In this document: piece by piece, positions 8,081 through 17,044 of the stretch
How positions within the stretch are numbered: the first letter of the stretch is position 1
Layout of the letters: the number at the start of each line of letters is the position of its first letter
Assembly (NCBI GenBank): GCA_046349635.1
Contig: JAXMBX010000019.1
Span: 18,553-82,552 of the forward strand
Reading direction: 5' to 3'
Origin: JAXMBX01 sp046349635
GTDB lineage: Bacteria > Planctomycetota > Planctomycetia > Planctomycetales > Planctomycetaceae
DNA length: 64,000 bases
Made by a program: the position numbers and the translations under genes
The notes under the pieces: model-generated
Told to the model about the DNA's origin: nothing
Seen by the model: only the letters and a program-made list of their open reading frames with translations
The model's database searches: none

Positions 8081-8671
8081 TCATTTGCGGTTGATCAGGC
8101 TCATCACTTCCGCACGGCTGGATACGTTCGACTTGAATAATCCCCGCACCGCGCTGGTCACGGTCAGGCTTCCCGGCTTACGGACCCCTCGGATCGTCAT
8201 GCAGGTGTGCGTCGCTTCCAGCACCACGACGACCCCTTTCGCGTCCAGTTCCTCGGCCATGAGGTCGGCGATCTGGTGGGTCATTCGCTCCTGGACTTGC
8301 GGGCGCCGGGAGATTTCCTCGACCACGCGGGCCAGTTTGCTCAGCCCGGCGACCTTGCCGTTCGGCAGATAGCCGATGTGGGCCACTCCCATGAACGGCA
8401 GCAGGTGATGCTCACACATGCTGTTGAAGCTGATGTCCCGCACCAGAACCAGCTCGTCGAACTTTTCTTCAAAGACCCGCTTCAAATGTGGGGTCGGGTC
8501 GGTGTGCAAGCCTGAAAACAACTCGGAATACATCCGTGCCACGCGGGCAGGGGTCTCTTGCAACCCGTTCCGATCCGGATCTTCACCGATGGCTAACAGG
8601 ATTTCGCGGACCGCTTTTTCGATGCGGGGAAGATCGACAGGTGACTGATCGGGATTCTGACTCAAACTCAT
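8081..8671 (-). CDS. folE: GTP cyclohydrolase I
   Basis: A 196-residue enzyme that converts GTP to 7,8-dihydroneopterin triphosphate, the first step of folate and of queuosine precursor synthesis. The zinc ligands are in place: C86 and H89 in SFNSMCEHHLLPF and C157 in EATHTCMTIRGV. The substrate-pocket region GLSKLARVVEEISRRPQVQE is canonical. Start chosen at MSLSQNPDQ (8671); a longer frame would add 17 hydrophobic residues. It is downstream of the LON-domain gene (82-base gap). queF, which acts on a later product of the same route, is elsewhere in the window (53,717). Confidence 0.95.
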   Translation of the reverse strand: MSLSQNPDQSPVDLPRIEKAVREILLAIGEDPDRNGLQETPARVARMYSELFSGLHTDPTPHLKRVFEEKFDELVLVRDISFNSMCEHHLLPFMGVAHIGYLPNGKVAGLSKLARVVEEISRRPQVQERMTHQIADLMAEELDAKGVVVVLEATHTCMTIRGVRKPGSLTVTSAVRGLFKSNVSSRAEVMSLINRK

Positions 8672-8753
8672 GAGGACCTGCACAAACTCCAGGATCACAT
8701 TGGGACAACAGGCAAACGGCAACCGGACAGGGAATTATAGCCGCCTGTCCACT

Positions 8754-9452
8754 TTAATTCAGGCTGAAGGGGGGAGGGTATTCCGTGGGAGACTCTTTGC
8801 GACCGATTTCCGCAAATGTTCCCAACAGGTTGAGTAAGCGGTCGCACCGGACGTTCACGTCGGTCTCGCTTAACAGTTCCTGGGCACTCAGGGGATTGAT
8901 TCCGGCGGTGAAAGCGAGGATGTCGCACAGCACACCCAGCGGGACATCCGCCTGAAAGAGCTTGTCGAGTTCGCGCTGCTGCCCCGCCTGGGAATTCGCC
9001 TGCCGGAGGCGAAGATAAAGTTCTTCGCGCCGCTCCTGGTCCCGCACGTCCGGAAATTCCTCCGCTTCGGAAGGGGCAAATCGTTCCGGCATCAGGTCCA
9101 GATCCGCGAGGCGGTAAGGTTTGTCAGTCTGGATTTCGCGTAAAATCCGAGCGCGGCAAATCCCCTGCAGGATCAGATTGAATTTCCCCTCGGGGAGTGC
9201 CTGTTCAAACGTGATTCGCCCCAGGCAGACGATCGGAAAGCAAGGTGGCTGACCGGCGGGGTCTCCCCCCGGCTTGATCAGTGCCATCGCCACGAACTTG
9301 TCACCCGCCAGCACATCCGTGACCATCTGCTTGTAACGGGGTTCGAAGATGTACAGCGGCTGCACGACATGTGGGAACAATACCAGGTTCGGCAGCGGAA
9401 AGAGCGGGGCTCGCCCGGAGAATTCCTCAGGATTCCAGGATTGCATGTTCAT
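8754..9452 (-). CDS. LON substrate-binding domain protein
   Basis: A 232-residue stand-alone LON N-terminal domain without the AAA+ or protease parts. The hallmark PLFPLPNLVLFPHVVQPLYI and FEPRYKQMV lie near the N-terminus, followed by IVCLGRITFEQALPEGKFN. In Lon protease this domain recognises substrates; the free-standing form is widespread and its role unknown. The start is 5 bases after the DUF309 gene stop, so the two are surely co-transcribed, and folE follows. Confidence 0.85.
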   Translation of the reverse strand: MNMQSWNPEEFSGRAPLFPLPNLVLFPHVVQPLYIFEPRYKQMVTDVLAGDKFVAMALIKPGGDPAGQPPCFPIVCLGRITFEQALPEGKFNLILQGICRARILREIQTDKPYRLADLDLMPERFAPSEAEEFPDVRDQERREELYLRLRQANSQAGQQRELDKLFQADVPLGVLCDILAFTAGINPLSAQELLSETDVNVRCDRLLNLLGTFAEIGRKESPTEYPPPFSLN

Positions 9453-9457
9453 GGTGG

Positions 9458-9850
9458 TTAATTGTCGTCCGGAAGAAACGCAATCTTGGGGACCAATTCA
9501 TCCTGCATGTGCACACCGGTCGGATATTCCCCCGGTGGGGCGGAGAGCAATTCGTGCAGACACCTCTGCAGATCCTGCAGCAGTCGGCTTACGTCGATCG
9601 ACATATAGGTCGGCTGGTAAGGTTCGAGATACTTGTAGCAGGATTCGTACAGTTTTCTCGCCCCTCCCAGGTTCTCGTTTCCGAAGTGGAACAGGCAGAT
9701 CGCGACCTGGATCAGTCCCTGGTAAAATTTCTTTTCCGGGCCGATTGTTTCCGACCACAATTCCTCCAGCACGTCGTGGCATTCGAAGAAATCTTCTTCG
9801 TTGAATAATTGCACCGCGTGCAGGTATTGTTCGGGATAATCGTCGATCAT
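9458..9850 (-). CDS. DUF309 family protein
   Basis: A 130-residue helical protein with the family signature FNEEDFFECHDVLEELW (residues 16-32) and the second helix pair FYQGLIQVAICLFHF. DUF309 proteins are small conserved soluble proteins of unknown function. Start at ATG 9850; an upstream TTG would add ten residues. First gene of the run DUF309-LON-folE, divergent from nth with a 127-base gap that should hold both promoters. Confidence 0.85.
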   Translation of the reverse strand: MIDDYPEQYLHAVQLFNEEDFFECHDVLEELWSETIGPEKKFYQGLIQVAICLFHFGNENLGGARKLYESCYKYLEPYQPTYMSIDVSRLLQDLQRCLHELLSAPPGEYPTGVHMQDELVPKIAFLPDDN

Positions 9851-9977
9851 GGTGTTCTGCTGAGTGCGTTTTGCGTTCAAATGGCGCCCGAAGACAGTTT
9901 AGTCGCGCTGGAAAGGGGCTGTCCAATCGGCCCTTCGGAATTGACGACTCGGACAGGAATCAGGGGAGAAAACCGGT

Positions 9978-10637
9978 ATGCCTCGCACGTCCACGGCTGA
10001 TCTGAAGCAGCGCGCCCTCAAGATCTGCCGGGTCCTGGCGGAAACCTATCCCGATGCGGTCTGTGCCTTGCACCACAAGAACGCGTTTCAGCTCACGGTC
10101 GCCACGATCCTCTCGGCACAATGCACCGATGCGCGTGTGAATATGGTCACCCCCGCGCTGTTCAAGAAATACCCCACTTCGGAGAAACTGGCCGCCGCAT
10201 CGTTGCCCGATATCGAGGGAATCATCCGCTCCATCGGCTTCTTCCGGGCCAAGGCGAAAAGCCTGCAGGGGATGGCACAAGCCGTTGTCGAGAATCACGG
10301 AGGCAAGATTCCCCGAACGCTGGAAGAACTTGTCCAGCTTCCCGGTGTCGGCCGCAAGACCGCGAATGTCGTCCTCGGGACTGCGTTCGACATCCCCAGC
10401 GGTGTCGTCGTGGATACCCACGTCCGTCGGATTACGCGTCTCCTGGGGCTCACGAAGAACAACGATCCGGTCAAAATCGAGCAGGACTTGCAAAAGATTC
10501 TTCCCCCGGAGGAGTGGATCAATTTCTCGCATCGGCTGATCCATCATGGCCGCAGGATCTGCATTGCCCGCCGTCCCAAATGTGAGGAATGCCCACTTTT
10601 GCCGTTGTGTCCGCGCGTGGGGCTGAAGCCCCTCTAA
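9978..10637 (+). CDS. nth: Endonuclease III (DNA glycosylase/AP lyase)
   Basis: A 219-residue base-excision repair enzyme for oxidised pyrimidines. The helix-hairpin-helix LPGVGRKTANVVLG carries the catalytic lysine (K127), and VVDTHVRR carries the catalytic aspartate (D146). The 4Fe-4S loop is intact: C195-x6-C202-x2-C205-x5-C211. Length is normal for the family (211 in E. coli). Confidence 0.97.
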   Translation: MPRTSTADLKQRALKICRVLAETYPDAVCALHHKNAFQLTVATILSAQCTDARVNMVTPALFKKYPTSEKLAAASLPDIEGIIRSIGFFRAKAKSLQGMAQAVVENHGGKIPRTLEELVQLPGVGRKTANVVLGTAFDIPSGVVVDTHVRRITRLLGLTKNNDPVKIEQDLQKILPPEEWINFSHRLIHHGRRICIARRPKCEECPLLPLCPRVGLKPL

Positions 10638-10857
10638 ACACCGGTTTTCTCGCAGGAACAGGCGAGGGAAGTTCCCCCTCATTGACGGCTGAGTCAGGGT
10701 GCGATAGCATCCTCCACAGAGGCGCGGGAAGTCTCCTCAATTTCTAGAGTGCATCCAACTGACGTGTAACGTTAGTCGCGGCGATCATCACGCGAAGAGC
10801 ATTTATTTTGACGCGACGCAAAAGAGCGATACGCTCCTATACCGGATACGCTGACCA

Positions 10858-11424
10858 ATGATTCTGACCGGATCGGAAATCAAGGCCGAGCTTGGAAAAT
10901 CCATCGTCATTGAGCCGTTTGAGGAGAAGCTGCTCAATCCCAACAGCTATAACCTGCGGTTGCACGACGAGCTGATTGTCTATGAGGAGCTGATCCTCGA
11001 CATGAAGCGACCCAACCGCCACCGCCGCCTGCAGATTCCTCCCGAAGGTCTCGTCCTCACTCCGAACCAGTTATACCTGGGGCGGACCGTTGAACGAACG
11101 GAGACCTACAATCTCGTCCCCATGCTCGAGGGGCGATCTTCCATTGGACGTCTGGGATTGTTCGTCCATATTACCGCGGGCTTCGGCGACGTCGGGTTCA
11201 AAGGTTACTGGACCCTGGAAATGTTCGCCGTGCAACCCATCCGGGTCTATGCGGGTGTCCCCATCTGCCAGATTTTTTACCACGATATCCGCGGCGCCGT
11301 CACCGAATATCAGAGTGAAAAATATCAGAATAACCAGGACATCCAGCCCAGCATGATGTTCAAGGAATGGCAGAACAAAAACGATCCGCAGAAGCGCCTG
11401 TTCGGCCAGGAAACCGCCCGCTGA
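10858..11424 (+). CDS. dcd: dCTP deaminase
   Basis: A 188-residue trimeric enzyme that deaminates dCTP to dUTP for thymidylate synthesis. The start MILTGSEIKAEL, LNPNSYNLRLHDEL, and the active-site run EGRSSIGRLGLFVHITAGFG...WTLEMF are family hallmarks; the Glu in WTLE is the expected catalytic residue. TAGFGDVGFKG differs slightly from the common TAG-x-IDPGFEG. It converges with the moeA fusion gene with only 14 bases between stops. Confidence 0.93.
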   Translation: MILTGSEIKAELGKSIVIEPFEEKLLNPNSYNLRLHDELIVYEELILDMKRPNRHRRLQIPPEGLVLTPNQLYLGRTVERTETYNLVPMLEGRSSIGRLGLFVHITAGFGDVGFKGYWTLEMFAVQPIRVYAGVPICQIFYHDIRGAVTEYQSEKYQNNQDIQPSMMFKEWQNKNDPQKRLFGQETAR

Positions 11425-11438
11425 GTCATCAAGGACTC

Positions 11439-13397
11439 TCACTCCGATGGGAAACCCGCCCGTGACAGCTCTTGCCGCACGGCAGGATCTGACAGAAGTT
11501 CCCGGAAGAGGCGGACTGCGATTCTATCAGCCCGACTCCGGGGTGTGAGGAAGTCATAGTGTTCCGCCTGCAATGGAACAAACCCCAGAGCATATTGCCG
11601 CGCAATCGTTTCAATGGCGACTCCCCAGTCCGCGCGCCGCTGGACAATCGCCGACGCGACCGCGTTATGAGTTTTGGGCTGGGATGAATAACCCGCCGGT
11701 TGAACGTTCTGCAGAAAACGGTCGATCAGAATCCTTGTTCCGCTCCCCGTGTTGCGGTTGATCATGCTGCAGTCGGAATCGCTGACAACCAGCCGTTGTA
11801 TCTCTTCGAGCGATTTTCCCCGGAAACGGGGATCGTCAGGCCGGAACAATATTCCCTGCATCCGTCGATAGCCGGGGATTAACTCCAGCCCAGGAGTCAG
11901 AAACGGGCGGTTGTATTCTCCGGTCGCTTCATCGAGCAGATGCACTCCGGCGAGATCGCACTCCCCACGCTGCGCCGCCAGCAGTCCCGCCGTGCTGCCG
12001 ACGTGCAGCAGCTTCGTCTTCAGCCCTCTCTCCCGCAGGAGCCGCACCAGCAGGTCCAGACCCTGGCAATGGCTGCCGATGATCACCAGATCCGCAGGTT
12101 TCAGTTCCCGATCCAGAAGTTGCACCTGGACCCGCGTCCCTTCCAGAATCATTTCCTGATGTTGCGGAATCGAAATGAAACCATCCGCGGTGCTGAACGT
12201 CGTCACCGACCCCGAGCCTTTTCCCAACGGATACGCCGCCAATCCGTCCGGTCCGGGGACGAGATTCACGAGCAGAAATTCGGTCCGCCCTTTTTCCGAG
12301 TTGATGCGCGTGGGGAGTGTTGCTTCGACGGTCGCGTAGGAGGCCGCCTCCCGTCCTGCGAGAATACGGATCACCGGCGCAACGAATTCATGAAATGTAA
12401 AAATGGCCGAGGTCGGAAAACCGGGGAGTAAAGCGATGGGGCGTCCATCGGTCACTGCCAGACACAGCGGTTTCCCCGGTTTCAACGCCACTCCATGCAC
12501 GACAATCCCGGGATCAACAAGTTTTCCCAGCAGTTGATGCGACAGATCCCCCGCCCCCTTGGAGGTTCCTCCCGAAATCAAAATCATGTCCACATCGGCC
12601 TGCAGTGCTTCGGCAAGTGCTCGTTCCAGAATCGGCAATTCATCCGGAAAGGCTCCCAGAGCGAAAGGCTCTCCCCCCAATTCCTCGACCGCCGCCGCGA
12701 GGATTGTCGCGTTTGAGTCATACACACCGGCGAGCGGGCGTGGCTGGCCGGGAGCGACGATCTCATTCCCTGTAGAGAGAATCGCCACGCGCGGACGGCG
12801 GAAGACGTCCACCTGGTTCTGGCCTAAGGCCGCCAGCACTCCGAGTTCCCGCGACGTCAGCAGATCACCGCGCCGAAGGACGGTCTCACCTCGGGAAATA
12901 TCACTCCCCGCGAAAGAGATTTGTTCTCCCGGCATCACCATCCGCCGCACTTCGATGCAGGGGGGATCTTCTGACCCGATGAAGTCAGTCCACTCCACCA
13001 TCACGACGGCATCCGCGCCGCGGGGGATCATCCCTCCCGTGGAAATCGTCGTCGCCGTTCCGGGCTCGACCCCTGCACGCGGAATTTCACCCGGAAAGAG
13101 AACCTCTTGGTTCAGTCTCAGGCGAAGGGGAGTTTCTTCGTCGGCCCCTTCTGTCTCCGCGCTCCGCACGGCGAAGCCATCCACATTGGAGCGATCGAAC
13201 CCCGGGACATCTTCGGGAGCGATCACATCGCAAGCGAGCGTCCGGTGCAGTGCTTCGCCGAGCGGCACGTTCTCAATTCCCAACGGTTCCAGGCGCAGGT
13301 GTTTCCGAAACCGCGCCTCGGCTTCATCCCGCGAAACGACTTCCAGAAATTGCGACTGGCGTGCGTAGCGTGCTGCTGAGTCTGGGGAAGAAGACAT
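11439..13397 (-). CDS. moeA: Molybdopterin molybdotransferase MoeA fused to a periplasmic-binding-like domain
   Basis: A 652-residue fusion. Residues 1 to about 420 are MoeA, which inserts molybdate into adenylylated molybdopterin: GFDRSNVDGFAVRS, STGNEIVAPGQP, ISGGTSKGAGD and LPGFPTSAIFTF are all present. Residues about 430-650 form a type II binding-protein fold with GSHCQGLDLLVRLL, GSTAGLLAAQRGECDLAGVH and the ligand-loop NRNTGSGTR. Such tails occur in some MoeA proteins and are thought to sense a ligand, perhaps an oxyanion. There is no signal peptide, so the binding domain acts in the cytoplasm. It is the last gene of the run from 18,823. Confidence 0.9.
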   Translation of the reverse strand: MSSSPDSAARYARQSQFLEVVSRDEAEARFRKHLRLEPLGIENVPLGEALHRTLACDVIAPEDVPGFDRSNVDGFAVRSAETEGADEETPLRLRLNQEVLFPGEIPRAGVEPGTATTISTGGMIPRGADAVVMVEWTDFIGSEDPPCIEVRRMVMPGEQISFAGSDISRGETVLRRGDLLTSRELGVLAALGQNQVDVFRRPRVAILSTGNEIVAPGQPRPLAGVYDSNATILAAAVEELGGEPFALGAFPDELPILERALAEALQADVDMILISGGTSKGAGDLSHQLLGKLVDPGIVVHGVALKPGKPLCLAVTDGRPIALLPGFPTSAIFTFHEFVAPVIRILAGREAASYATVEATLPTRINSEKGRTEFLLVNLVPGPDGLAAYPLGKGSGSVTTFSTADGFISIPQHQEMILEGTRVQVQLLDRELKPADLVIIGSHCQGLDLLVRLLRERGLKTKLLHVGSTAGLLAAQRGECDLAGVHLLDEATGEYNRPFLTPGLELIPGYRRMQGILFRPDDPRFRGKSLEEIQRLVVSDSDCSMINRNTGSGTRILIDRFLQNVQPAGYSSQPKTHNAVASAIVQRRADWGVAIETIARQYALGFVPLQAEHYDFLTPRSRADRIAVRLFRELLSDPAVRQELSRAGFPSE

Positions 13398-13433
13398 GGT
13401 GACAACCGGGTCGATGGGACAAGAATGACCGCC

Positions 13434-13718
13434 TTAGTGCGAACCGTACCGATAAACCGTGACTTCCGCTCCTTCAGGATAGCCTTCCAGTTCTTCCGGA
13501 ATCAGCACAAAACCGTCCGCAATGACGGTGGAGGAGAGAATCGAAGCCCCGCTGATCCCCAGCGGTTCGACTCCCTCAGCAGTCAGCCTGACACGGGCGT
13601 AATCGAGACGCCCCACCGCCGAGACCAGTTTTCTTGCGAGTCGGGCTGCGAGTTGTTTGATACGGCCACCCGGACCCCTTTTCCCCCCAGACAGCGAATT
13701 GCCCGTCCCGCGAAAAAG
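13434..13718 (-). CDS. moeA: C-terminal piece of the second, frameshifted moeA
   Basis: The minus strand encodes domain IV of MoeA ending at 13434: GRIKQLAARLARKLVSAVG, then LDYARVRLTAEGVEPLGISG and SSTVIADGFVLIPEELEG, then TVYRYGSH and stop. It is in the same frame as the N-terminal piece but separated from it by about 110 bases read in another frame (LFLLPGNPVSCLCAYDFF). The two shifts therefore compensate. Both lie next to homopolymers (GGG/TTT and GGGGGGAAAAGGGG). Confidence 0.6.
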   Translation of the reverse strand, partial: LFRGTGNSLSGGKRGPGGRIKQLAARLARKLVSAVGRLDYARVRLTAEGVEPLGISGASILSSTVIADGFVLIPEELEGYPEGAEVTVYRYGSH

Positions 13719-14687
13719 TCATATGCACACAGGCAGGAAACCGGATTGCCGGGAAGCAGAAATAACCCACGTGGAACCGATCCGTCCCATTCCCGCCGGA
13801 CTGGAGGGGCGCATCGCCATGCCGTGGAAATTCAGTTCTCCCAGCTCGCGGATCAGGAGCGGGGCGAAGTCCTCGCTCCCCACGCTGGTTCCCCCCGAGA
13901 TCAAAATCACGTCCGCATCCGGTTCCATGAGCGCCTGCTGTAATTGCTCCCGGTCATCCGGCAGCATTCGGACTTCAATCGACTCTGCCCCGTCGCGCTG
14001 ACACAAGGCGCGAAGCAAATAGGAATTCGCATCGTAAATCTGATAGGTCTCCCGCTCCTGGCCGGGAGAAACCAGTTCATTGCCGGTGATCAGAATCCGA
14101 ACGCGAGGCTGACGGACCACTGCCACGTCCGGGATGCCGACCGACGCCAGCACGGCGACATCCTGCGGTCGGAGTTGTGTCCCTTCCGCAAGCAATCGCG
14201 CCCCATGGCGAATGTCTTCGCCAATCCGCCCCACGTTTTTTCCCGCAGGCACTCCCCCTACCGCTTCCATGACGGCCCCCGTCTCGCGGGTATATTCCGC
14301 CGGCAGGACCGCATCGGCCCCAGCGGGGAGCGGAGCGCCGGTCATGATCCGGACACAGGTTCCCGGCACCACCGTCTGAGAGGCAGGTTTACCCGGAGTG
14401 GAAACTCCGATGATCCTGAACGGAAGAGGCTGGTAATCTCCGGCCCCCGTCGTTTCGCTCCCGCGCAACGCAAATCCATCCATCGCGGAACGATCAAACG
14501 CCGGGACATCAATCGAGGCGGTCACATCTTCCGCCAGCACGCGCCCATAAGCCGCGCTGAGAGAGACCGTCTCATTGGGGAGGGACTGAATTTCCCGGTC
14601 GATCCACTCCCATGCCTCCTGGACGCGGGAGCGTCCCAAGAAGCCGCGCATCCGCACGTCATCAGAGGGAGGTGGTTTGTGTGACAT
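13719..14687 (-). CDS. moeA: Second MoeA-type molybdopterin molybdotransferase, N-terminal part
   Basis: Start at ATG 14687 with GGAGG nine bases upstream. Domains I-III of MoeA are well kept: FDRSAMDGFALRGSE, RIMTGAPLPAGADAVLPAEY, LITGNELVSPGQERETYQIY, LISGGTSVGSEDFAPLL and HGMAMRPSSPAGMG. After RIGST (about 13,775) the frame runs into unrelated sequence and stops at 13719, while the proper continuation LFLLPGNPV is found in another frame. This copy lacks the binding-protein tail of its neighbour. Either the two copies are specialised (for example for different metals) or one is decaying. Confidence 0.75.
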   Translation of the reverse strand: MSHKPPPSDDVRMRGFLGRSRVQEAWEWIDREIQSLPNETVSLSAAYGRVLAEDVTASIDVPAFDRSAMDGFALRGSETTGAGDYQPLPFRIIGVSTPGKPASQTVVPGTCVRIMTGAPLPAGADAVLPAEYTRETGAVMEAVGGVPAGKNVGRIGEDIRHGARLLAEGTQLRPQDVAVLASVGIPDVAVVRQPRVRILITGNELVSPGQERETYQIYDANSYLLRALCQRDGAESIEVRMLPDDREQLQQALMEPDADVILISGGTSVGSEDFAPLLIRELGELNFHGMAMRPSSPAGMGRIGSTWVISASRQSGFLPVCI

Positions 14688-14710
14688 CAGCTCCAACCTC
14701 CCGGGAGGGC

Positions 14711-15889
14711 TTACAACGCGATGGTGTGATCGCTCAGCTTCTCGCAGCCGGTGGCGGTGATCAGGTAGTTGTTCTCGATTCGGATTCCTCCCACTCCTTT
14801 GACGTACACACCCGGTTCCAGCGTCACCACGTCCCCGACTTCCAGCACATCGGTGCTTTCAGGGACGAGAATCGGGGCCTCCGGATGCGCGAGGCCGATC
14901 CCGTGTCCCGCGTGATGGTTGAACGTCTCGCCGCAGGGGAAGGCGTTCATCGGCGTTTTCACCGCGGCATGCACTTTATCGGCTCCAATTCCCGCCTTGA
15001 GAACCGCCTGGCCGGCCTGCAACCCGGTCCAGCAACAGTCAAACAGTTCCTTCTGCTGAGCCGTCGGCTTGCCGCCGACGCAGATCGTGTTCGTGAAATC
15101 ACTCCGATAACCGTCGATCACGACGGAGTAATCGAGAATGAACATATCCCCGTTCTTGAGAATATAATTGGTCGGCGCCCCGCCGACTTTGGGGTTGTCC
15201 GGCAGCGCGGCACGGAAATCCCCGTAAATGAACGCCGGACGTCCCACCGACTTCAATGCGGCGGCGTGAACTTCACGGTAAACGTCGAACTCCGTCATTC
15301 CCGCTTGGATCACTTCCACGGCCCGGGCATGTCCGGCGGTCGTGGCCCGCATGCACTGACGCATCAGTTCCAGTTCATCCTGGTGCTTGTTGCGGCGAAG
15401 CTTGCGGAGCAGGGTTCCCAGGTCCACGGCAATTTCTTCGCCCTCAGACTCCCCATCCCTGCGTAAGGCGTGCGATTCATGATCAGCAGCGAGCAACTCC
15501 GATGCGGCCAGAGGAAGCCATTCCGCTTCGACGACCCCCGGACGACCGTAGACCCGGTCCCGGACCGTTTTGACCGCTCCGAGCAATGCCAGATCTCGAT
15601 TCATGACGGCATGCTTGTGGTCGTACCACGTCTCAATGACGTCCCGATCGACAAAGTGCGGCCCAACTCCGGACTTGGCCGTGAAGTTATCCGCCAGCAG
15701 GGTGGCTCGCTGTTCCCGTTCGAGGAGTAACAGCGCCCGCTCTCCACCGGAAAAACTCAACGGGGGAACCCAGAAACCGGTCAGGTAATGAACATGCCGA
15801 GGATCGGCGATCAACAACCATTCAATCCGTTCGGGAATTTGTTCCCACAATCTGGCACGCCGCTGCGCACATCCTTCCGACGTCAACAT
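14711..15889 (-). CDS. M24 family aminopeptidase (Xaa-Pro type)
   Basis: A 392-residue pita-bread metallopeptidase that removes N-terminal residues before proline. The dinuclear metal ligands are in place: the two Asp in ILDYSVVIDGYRSDFTNT, the His in GHGIGLAHPEAP, and the Glu residues in LEPGVYVKG and GIRIENNYL. The creatinase-like N-terminal domain covers about residues 1-170. Its stop lies 23 bases before the start of the second moeA; trxB is 67 bases upstream. Confidence 0.88.
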   Translation of the reverse strand: MLTSEGCAQRRARLWEQIPERIEWLLIADPRHVHYLTGFWVPPLSFSGGERALLLLEREQRATLLADNFTAKSGVGPHFVDRDVIETWYDHKHAVMNRDLALLGAVKTVRDRVYGRPGVVEAEWLPLAASELLAADHESHALRRDGESEGEEIAVDLGTLLRKLRRNKHQDELELMRQCMRATTAGHARAVEVIQAGMTEFDVYREVHAAALKSVGRPAFIYGDFRAALPDNPKVGGAPTNYILKNGDMFILDYSVVIDGYRSDFTNTICVGGKPTAQQKELFDCCWTGLQAGQAVLKAGIGADKVHAAVKTPMNAFPCGETFNHHAGHGIGLAHPEAPILVPESTDVLEVGDVVTLEPGVYVKGVGGIRIENNYLITATGCEKLSDHTIAL

Positions 15890-15956
15890 CGTTGTTCACC
15901 TGACCCTGAGTGAATGAAAATCTGTCCCTGTTTCAGCCGCCCCCAGCGAAGGAAAT

Positions 15957-17021
15957 CTATTCGAATCCCTTCGCCGCCAGCCAGCGTTCCGCATCCAATG
16001 CCGCCGCGCAACCTGAACCCGCCGCCGTGATCGCCTGCTTGTAATGATCGTCCGCCACGTCCCCCGCCGCGAAGACCCCCTCGACGGAGGTGTTGGTTCG
16101 ATGCGGCTTGGTCCAGACCAGATATCCCTTGTCATTCGTCTGCAACTGGCCTTTGAGGAAATCGGTGTTCGGCGTGTGGCCGATCGCAGCGAAGTAACCG
16201 GACGCGGGGAGTTCTTCGACGGGGCCTGCACCCGAGACGTGTTTGATCCGGACCCCGGTCACTCCCTCTTTTTCGTTGCCGAGGACTTCGTCCACGACGC
16301 TGTTCCATTTCACTTCGATCCTGGGATTGGCCAGGACCCGGTCCGCCATGATCTTGCTCGCCCGGAACGTGTCCCGGCGATGGATGATCTGCACCTTGGA
16401 GGAGAACTTCGTCAGGTAAGTCGCCTCTTCCATCGCACTGTCGCCGCCACCGACGACGATCAGAGGTTTATTCCGGAATCGAGGCAAAGCCCCGTCGCAC
16501 ACCGCACAAGCCGAGACACCACGATTCTTGTACAGGTCTTCCGAAGGTAGTCCCAGGTAGTTCGCACGGGCCCCCGTGGCGATGATCACCGCCAAAGCGT
16601 CGATCGTCTCCCCGCCTCCCATTCCATCGCTGGTCTTCATCTTGAAGGGATGTTTCGACAGATCGATTTCAACGACATCCTGGGTGATAATCCGCGTGCC
16701 GAAATTGACCGCCTGCTGACGCATCAGTTCCATCAGCTCCGGACCACTGACACCGTGCCCCCGATGGTCCGCCATGAACTGCCGACGGTCCTGGGGGATG
16801 GCATTGTCGAGATATTGTCCCAGATCGGCGACCGGGAAACCCGGGAAGTTTTCCACTTCGGTCGTCAGAGCCAGTTGTCCCAGCGGCATCGTCCCCTTGA
16901 TTCGATTGTCTTCGGTGATCGCCCCTTCGATCACCAGGGGAGAGAGATTTGCACGGGCTGTATAAATTGCAGACGTCCAACCGGCCGGACCGGATCCAAT
17001 GATCACCACTCGTTCAGTCAC
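15957..17021 (-). CDS. trxB: Thioredoxin reductase
   Basis: A 354-residue FAD/NADPH enzyme that reduces thioredoxin. GTG at 17021 is preceded by AAGGAG six bases upstream, which decides the start. FAD site GSGPAG (9-14), redox pair C172-AV-C175 in SACAVCDG, NADPH site GGGDSAMEEA, and GVFAAGDVADDHYKQAITAAGSG near the end. Compared with E. coli TrxB, from memory, there are two insertions: ITEDNRIKG near residue 35 and a longer one around 69-94 (QYLDNAIPQDRRQ to HGVSG), within the FAD domain. Confidence 0.95.
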   Translation of the reverse strand: MTERVVIIGSGPAGWTSAIYTARANLSPLVIEGAITEDNRIKGTMPLGQLALTTEVENFPGFPVADLGQYLDNAIPQDRRQFMADHRGHGVSGPELMELMRQQAVNFGTRIITQDVVEIDLSKHPFKMKTSDGMGGGETIDALAVIIATGARANYLGLPSEDLYKNRGVSACAVCDGALPRFRNKPLIVVGGGDSAMEEATYLTKFSSKVQIIHRRDTFRASKIMADRVLANPRIEVKWNSVVDEVLGNEKEGVTGVRIKHVSGAGPVEELPASGYFAAIGHTPNTDFLKGQLQTNDKGYLVWTKPHRTNTSVEGVFAAGDVADDHYKQAITAAGSGCAAALDAERWLAAKGFE

Positions 17022-17044
17022 ACTGCACTCCTTATCGCGCCGGT

